Of a DNA stretch of 9,300 bases, positions 6,455-9,300 are shown one piece after another; the first letter of the stretch is position 1, and every line of letters begins with the position of its first letter. The stretch lies in NCBI GenBank assembly GCA_900543845.1, contig UQTD01000068.1:1-9300 (forward strand), in the 5' to 3' direction. Under the pieces are notes generated by a model, which was not told the DNA's origin, ran no database searches, and saw only the letters and a list, made by a program, of their open reading frames with translations. Both the position numbers and the translations under genes were made by a program. The stretch comes from an uncultured Collinsella sp. Lineage in GTDB: Bacteria > Actinomycetota > Coriobacteriia > Coriobacteriales > Coriobacteriaceae.

Positions 6455-7243
6455 ATGGCAGACAGACCGAAAACAACACTGCGCGACTGCATCTATGGGC
6501 TTGCCGTCGGCGACGCGCTGGGCGTTCCCTACGAGTTCAGGCCTCGTGGCACATTCGAATGCACCGACATGATCGGCTATGGCACGCATGGGCAGCCCGC
6601 CGGCACCTGGAGCGACGACACATCCATGACGCTTGCTACCTGTGACTCGATTAGGGAGCTCGGGCATATCGACACCGCAGACACGCGCGACAAGTTCGTA
6701 AGCTGGATTGCCCGCGGCGAGTATACGATCGACGGCGTTTTCGATTATGGCGGCACAACCGCCCGCGCCCTGCGCACCGGCAAAGGAGGCTCCGGCGAGC
6801 GCGACAACGGCAACGGATCGCTCATGCGCATCGCTCCCCTGGCGTTCACCGATGCGACGGACGAAGAGGTCAGCATGGTCTCCGCGATAACGCACGCCCA
6901 CAGAACGTCGACCGACGCATGCATCATATTTGTCGAGCTGATGAGGGATGTGATGAACGACGCGCTCCCCTCGTGGGCACTCCATCTGAAAGGTGTGCCT
7001 GAGCACGAAATCAGGTCCGGTGGCTTCGTGCGCGACACGCTTAAGGCAGCCACCTGGTGCTTTGTCAACACCAACAGTTACGAGGATTGCGTCCTTGCCG
7101 CCGTCAACCTGGGCAACGACACCGACACCACCGCAGCCGTCGCCGGCGCCCTCGCAGGCACGGCCTACGGTATCGAGGCCATCCCGCAGGAGTGGATTGA
7201 CACCCTGCGCGGTAAAGAGCTGATTGAGCAGTGTTTGTTTTAG
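6455..7243 (+). CDS. ADP-ribosylglycohydrolase family protein
   Basis: The product is 262 aa, about the normal length for the DraG/ARH family. ATG 6455 is chosen because GAGAGGTG precedes it and the family core begins directly after (GLAVGDALGVPYEF, 15-28). The expected metal-site motifs are present: TWSDDTS (51-57), with D54 and D55 as likely magnesium ligands, NGNGSLMRIAPLA (118-130), the THAHR region (146-150) and NLGNDTDTTAAVAGALAG (218-235), with D222 and D224 as further ligands. The family removes ADP-ribose from arginine or other residues, or acts on free ADP-ribose conjugates, in the cytosol. No partner ADP-ribosyltransferase is in the window. It is followed after 35 bp by a 73-aa gene with no terminator between, so the two are probably one transcript. 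The hairpins at 6338-6394 would lie in its 5' region. Confidence 0.92.
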   Translation: MADRPKTTLRDCIYGLAVGDALGVPYEFRPRGTFECTDMIGYGTHGQPAGTWSDDTSMTLATCDSIRELGHIDTADTRDKFVSWIARGEYTIDGVFDYGGTTARALRTGKGGSGERDNGNGSLMRIAPLAFTDATDEEVSMVSAITHAHRTSTDACIIFVELMRDVMNDALPSWALHLKGVPEHEIRSGGFVRDTLKAATWCFVNTNSYEDCVLAAVNLGNDTDTTAAVAGALAGTAYGIEAIPQEWIDTLRGKELIEQCLF

Positions 7244-7278
7244 GGCGCACATACGATAGAAACTGACCAGGGGGCACC

Positions 7279-7500
7279 ATGGAAAGAGAGGTCGCAAATA
7301 TAGACGAGTTCCAAGTGGACGAAAACGGGATTCCGCTATTTCCAGCAGGGCTGAAGGAAGAAGCCAACCTCTATGTCCTCCCCGATGGGCGTTACCTCCC
7401 CTGCGGGGTCTACAGGACCGCGGACGGCGGTTCGCTCATTTATGAGCCATCCGAACTAAGCTTCTTCGGGCAGATGCTTGCTCAATTCAAAGAGTACTAG
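7279..7500 (+). CDS. 73-aa hypothetical protein downstream of the ADP-ribosylglycohydrolase gene
   Basis: The product is 73 aa, with AGGGGGC 6 bases before ATG. I do not recognise the family. It is acidic and soluble-looking, with a GIPLFPAGLKEE segment (17-28), a strand pattern NLYVLPDGRYLPCGVYRT (30-47) and an aromatic C-terminus (SFFGQMLAQFKEY). It has no signal peptide or membrane segment. The two genes are close (35 bp) with no intervening terminator, so joint transcription is likely. The stop codon (7498-7500) is two bases before the CRISPR anti-repeat of the candidate tracrRNA, so its 3' end may carry or run into that RNA. Confidence 0.75.
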   Translation: MEREVANIDEFQVDENGIPLFPAGLKEEANLYVLPDGRYLPCGVYRTADGGSLIYEPSELSFFGQMLAQFKEY

Positions 7501-7502
7501 AG

Positions 7503-7660
7503 GTTTGATCGCCCGTTAGATCGACACTGCTCCAAACCATGGGATGGACAGGATGTCTCCCACGGCATTGCCCAGACCTCTACTCGATCTGGCGGGAACA
7601 TAAGCAGTAACGGATAGCGAAGGGAGTCATAGAAAAGGGCCGGTTGCAGCCGGCCCTTTA
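7503..7660 (+). ncRNA. Candidate tracrRNA of a type II CRISPR system
   Basis: Bases 7503-7538 match the array repeat at 32 of 36 positions, with changes at repeat positions 8, 9, 12 and 35. The array is read on the minus strand, so this plus-strand copy is an anti-repeat: its bases 13-36 pair with crRNA repeat bases 1-24 with one mismatch. Three of the four changes lie in the end that is normally trimmed away. The anti-repeat is followed by a hairpin at 7541-7561 (GGGA/TCCC plus GACA/TGTC, TG bulge, GGA loop), a second stem CCAGA 7572-7576 with TCTGG 7588-7592, and a terminator at 7634-7660. This order (anti-repeat, hairpins, terminator) is that of tracrRNA. The 5' end is not defined; no good sigma-70 promoter is visible just upstream. 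The alternative is a stray degenerate repeat. Confidence 0.75.
7634..7660 (+). terminator. Terminator at the end of the candidate tracrRNA
   Basis: A perfect 10-bp stem, AAAGGGCCGG at 7634-7643 and CCGGCCCTTT at 7650-7659, has a 6-nt loop and ends in TTTA. It is the first terminator after the ADP-ribosylglycohydrolase/73-aa gene pair and the anti-repeat. The A-rich upstream arm means it might also work weakly in reverse. Confidence 0.75.
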
Positions 7661-7922
7661 GACATTAGCACCTGCGTTGCCCGCACTTCCAAAGTTGACC
7701 GACTGAGGAGCGGGTTCCGCGGAACAACCTGATTTTACCCAGCGAGGCGGATCTTTTGCAGCCGCTCCACCGTTTATTTACATCGACCGCATCTATCACC
7801 ACAGATACCCGTCGGACGAACCGCCGACGAATGCCCGCGTGCGCACGTAAACCAACTTTCAACAGGTCCATGGCGCGGTCGGAGGCATAGCGCACGCCCC
7901 ATTATGAGTATTGAAACCGCCC
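7661..7922. other. Region without a recognisable gene
   Basis: I see no supported gene here. A minus-strand frame over most of it (7665-7895) gives a very basic, arginine-rich protein without a ribosome site or family motif. Small inverted repeats occur (GTTCCGCGGAAC at 7714-7725; CGTCGG with CCGACG near 7810-7830). It may be decayed coding sequence or a spacer between the tracrRNA and the small peptide gene. Confidence 0.4.
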
Positions 7923-7923
7923 C

Positions 7924-7953
7924 AAAAAAAACCGGAGTCGGGCGCTACGCCCG
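7924..7953 (-). terminator. Probable terminator of the 46-aa peptide gene
   Basis: The stem CGGGCG 7939-7944 pairs with CGCCCG 7948-7953 around a 3-nt loop. On the minus strand it is followed by ACTCCGG and then eight T (7931-7924). It lies 20 bp after the stop codon of the 46-aa gene. The seven-base gap between stem and T run lowers confidence. Confidence 0.5.
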
Positions 7954-7973
7954 CTTTATCGATATGGGAGCCG

Positions 7974-8114
7974 CTAACCGCCCAGTAGGATATTAAGGAT
8001 TGCGATAATAATTGCTATCGCAGCGATAATCAGAAATAGCGTAAAGGGAAAAATTACCGGCTCCAGTAACAGCCTGATGAGCGCGTCGATGAACTCGGCG
8101 TTTGCATCGGACAT
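7974..8114 (-). CDS. 46-aa hydrophobic (single-span) membrane peptide
   Basis: From ATG 8114 to TAG 7976-7974 the frame encodes 46 residues: a short acidic amphipathic N-terminus (MSDANAEFIDALIRLLLEP) and then an almost unbroken hydrophobic stretch from about residue 20 to 44 rich in I, L, F and A, ending LLGG. This is one membrane span with an acidic head. The size and plan recall small membrane peptides, including type I toxin-like peptides, but I recognise no named family. The ribosome site is weak (only GGGG about 12 bases upstream). A promoter-like pair of hexamers (8179-8206) overlapping the degenerate CRISPR repeat points at this gene, and a hairpin with a T run follows it. Both flanking signals support a real single-gene unit despite its small size. 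Confidence 0.6.
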   Translation of the reverse strand: MSDANAEFIDALIRLLLEPVIFPFTLFLIIAAIAIIIAILNILLGG

Positions 8115-8178
8115 GATGGCATCAACCCCAGGCGAAGGCGACCGCTCGAGGCGGCCGCCAGCTAGCAGTAATAAACAG

Positions 8179-8206
8179 ATTATATTGTCGCCTGCCTACC
8201 AGTCAG
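8179..8206 (-). promoter_or_regulatory. Promoter-like element at the degenerate CRISPR repeat
   Basis: On the minus strand a perfect -10 hexamer TATAAT (8184-8179) is preceded at a 16-bp spacing by CTGACT (8206-8201), a 4/6 match to TTGACA. The -35 part lies inside the degenerate repeat; the intact repeat reads CTAACT at this place, so the repeat's own mutation improves the match. Transcription would start near 8172, about 58 bases before the 46-aa gene. Confidence 0.55.
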
Positions 8207-8225
8207 ATCAACACTGCTCCAAAAC
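8190..8225 (-). repeat. Degenerate outlying CRISPR repeat
   Basis: This 36-bp stretch matches the array repeat at 30 of 36 positions, differing at repeat positions 2, 3, 6, 7, 15 and 21, and ends in an intact ACTGCTCCAAAAC. It lies 450 bp to the left of the main array. Read as crRNA (minus strand), its first 24 bases differ from consensus only by C to T at position 16 and A to G at position 22, both of which keep wobble pairing with the candidate tracrRNA. It is best seen as the leader-distal end of the array. Confidence 0.8.
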
Positions 8226-8244
8226 TATGCGGTTGCGTGCTTGG

Positions 8245-8481
8245 CTAGTACCAGAAAACGGTGCCGCCATCCCGTACGCTACCATCGCGCAGCATGCGGC
8301 GAGCCTCTGCGAACATGTGCTCCACATAGCGCTCATGCCTATCGTTCGGCGATACGGACAAAACGGAAACGATACCGACGCTGCGGTCGAGGACCACGGT
8401 ACCCGGCTCTCCCTTGCCCTCGGGATAGTATTCGAACGTCGCGACATTACCGTCGTCTTCGATCTTCTTAAACTCGAGCAT
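8245..8481 (-). CDS. 78-aa hypothetical protein, second gene of a pair between CRISPR repeats
   Basis: I favour ATG 8481, which has GGTGG about 10 bases upstream; ATG 8502 in the same frame would add 7 residues but has a poorer ribosome site. The product starts MLEFKKIEDDG, continues with FEYYPEGKGEPGTVVLD (16-32), an acidic/basic helical section (NDRHERYVEHMFAEARRML, 46-64) and ends GGTVFWY. It looks like a folded, soluble alpha/beta protein with balanced composition. The YYPEGKG-x-PG pattern reminds me of small uncharacterised proteins from Firmicutes genomes and mobile elements, but I cannot name a family. It overlaps the end of the upstream 66-aa gene by 14 bp, which suggests translational coupling. 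Its stop codon is 20 bp from the degenerate repeat. Confidence 0.7.
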   Translation of the reverse strand: MLEFKKIEDDGNVATFEYYPEGKGEPGTVVLDRSVGIVSVLSVSPNDRHERYVEHMFAEARRMLRDGSVRDGGTVFWY

Positions 8482-8668
8482 CTTCAGGCCACCCCACCTC
8501 ATCCAACCATGCGCCCATTGTGTCCTGGTAACTGTACCGCAGATTCGCAGCGTCGTAGGCTGTGGGCTGGCCCTTTCCCTGAGTCATGTAATGCGATTCC
8601 AGCAGCTCGCGCTTGAACATCATCACGCAGCGCGCATGCAGTTCCTCGCCATCGAAAAGCCTGCACAT
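8468..8668 (-). CDS. 66-aa hypothetical protein, first gene of a pair between CRISPR repeats
   Basis: ATG 8668 gives 66 residues: MCRLFDGEELHARCVMMFK, then RELLESHYMTQGKGQPTAYD and SYQDTMGAWLDEVGWPEDARV. It is small, acidic and probably helical, with no signal peptide or membrane segment and no family I recognise. The ribosome site is weak (CTGGAACC). The frame stays open further upstream into the first array repeat (to TTG 8719), where the repeat would be translated as FWGSVDLTGNQT; I judge this extension to be chance. The start codon is only 8 bp from the repeat at 8676, so the gene has no room for its own promoter and may depend on transcription coming through the array. It overlaps the following 78-aa gene. 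Confidence 0.6.
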   Translation of the reverse strand: MCRLFDGEELHARCVMMFKRELLESHYMTQGKGQPTAYDAANLRYSYQDTMGAWLDEVGWPEDARV

Positions 8669-8675
8669 GGTTCCA

Positions 8676-9238
8676 GTTTGATTACCAGTTAGATCGACAC
8701 TGCCCCAAAACAAGAGCAAGCGCCTCGACTACGGCCACGAGGCTTGATTACCAGCTAGATCGACACTGCTCCAAAACAAGAAACAAGTTCATAGGCCGCT
8801 CCAATCGGTTTGATTACCAGTTAGATCGACACTGCTCCAAAACACCATCAAGGCGCTAAAGGCCAAGGGCTTGTTTGATTACCAGTTAGATCGACACTGC
8901 TCCAAAACTGAGCGTCAACACCTCTGCCAACAGTCAATGTTTGATTACCAGTTAGATCGACACTGCTCCAAAACCCCAATTGTTCGGTTCTCTTCGTTTC
9001 CGCAGTTTGATTACCAGTTAGATCGACACTGCTCCAAAACAGGTCGAACATCCAGAGCACGTACATGTGGGTTTGATTACCAGTTAGATCGACACTGCTC
9101 CAAAACTGCCGCGAGCGTTGCAGGCGAGGTGTCGAAGTTTGATTACCAGTTAGATCGACACTGCTCCAAAACTTGTCGTAAGGCGAGCCATCGCCGACGA
9201 TGGTTTGATTACCAGTTAGATCGACACTGCTCCAAAAC
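8676..9238 (-). CRISPR. CRISPR array, nine 36-bp repeats and eight spacers, probable type II
   Basis: Repeats start at 8676, 8742, 8808, 8873, 8939, 9005, 9071, 9137 and 9203. On the plus strand each begins GTTTGATTACCAG and ends CACTGCTCCAAAAC; on the minus strand they begin GTTTTGGAGCAGTG. Spacers are 30 bp except the third (8844-8872, 29 bp), and all eight differ. The repeat at 8676 has T29 to C and that at 8742 has T2 to C and T14 to C; the other seven are identical. Decay on the left means the leader is on the right and transcription runs right to left. The 36-bp length, 30-bp spacers, GTTTTGG start and nearby anti-repeat point to type II (Cas9). No cas gene lies in the window, so the subtype (A or C) is open. 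Confidence 0.97.
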
Positions 9239-9300
9239 GAAAACTGGGGGGTGTTCCTATAGTTTTGTCAACTGGGCAATGCTGTTTTCGAGATTGAATC
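9239..9300 (-). promoter_or_regulatory. Probable leader-proximal flank of the CRISPR array (incomplete)
   Basis: The repeat pattern stops at 9238, and no further repeat occurs where the next one would begin (about 9269). The adjoining 62 bp, read on the minus strand, contain TTGACA (9272-9267) but no -10 hexamer at a usable distance. The leader-side assignment comes from repeat decay at the other end. The rest of the leader lies outside the window. Confidence 0.5.

Noticed and set aside
7665..7895. Minus-strand 76-aa basic frame
   Set aside because: It has a GTG start without a ribosome site, extreme arginine content and no recognisable motif; it overlaps nothing conserved that I can see.
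8077..8616. Plus-strand 179-aa frame
   Set aside because: It is antisense to the 46-, 78- and 66-aa genes and crosses the degenerate repeat; its composition is that of a shadow frame.
8848..9066. Minus-strand frame with a repeated FWSSVDLTGNQT peptide
   Set aside because: The repeats are the CRISPR repeat read in one frame; there is no ribosome site, and the rest is spacer sequence.
9267..9272. TTGACA as a complete leader promoter
   Set aside because: No -10 hexamer occurs 15-19 bp downstream on the minus strand before the first repeat.

Overview
The window looks like chromosome of a GC-rich gut actinobacterium, most likely Collinsella or another Coriobacteriia. The evidence is the GC-rich coding sequence, strong AGGAGG-type ribosome sites, a Tat-exported protein with an LAxTG wall-sorting signal of actinobacterial type, and many compact GC-rich hairpin terminators. 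The genus is inference; no rRNA or housekeeping marker is present.

Left part (1-5655): the 5' part of a cyclodeaminase/cyclohydrolase-family gene (minus, runs off the window), a zinc-ribbon membrane protein (minus), a 430-bp intergenic region with two copies of a palindromic 19-bp element and an orphan terminator, a small lipoprotein gene (plus), a large Tat-exported, wall-anchored phosphatidylinositol-specific phospholipase C (plus), and a small PH-like gene (minus) broken by an in-frame amber codon. Most of these are monocistronic units closed by clear terminators, and three of the products act at the cell surface.

Middle (5859-7500): an orphan HicB-like/helix-turn-helix protein, a hairpin-rich intergenic stretch, an ADP-ribosylglycohydrolase and a 73-aa protein of unknown function, all on the plus strand.

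Right part (7503-9300): the leader-distal side of a probable type II CRISPR locus. The main array has nine 36-bp repeats and eight 29-30-bp spacers (8676-9238). Repeat decay increases to the left, so the leader is on the right and the crRNA sense is the minus strand, with repeats beginning GTTTTGGAGC. A 32/36 anti-repeat at 7503, followed on the plus strand by two hairpins and a terminator, is a strong tracrRNA candidate; it starts two bases after the stop codon of the 73-aa gene. Between the array and a highly degenerate outlying repeat (8190-8225) lies a 450-bp segment filled by two overlapping minus-strand genes, so a gene pair sits where a spacer should be. Next to the degenerate repeat is a promoter-like element, part of it made by the repeat, which points at a 46-aa hydrophobic peptide gene. 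No cas gene is in the window; cas9, cas1 and cas2 would be expected beyond 9300 or elsewhere. The most novel part is this leader-distal end: tracrRNA, small membrane peptide, degenerate repeat and embedded gene pair.
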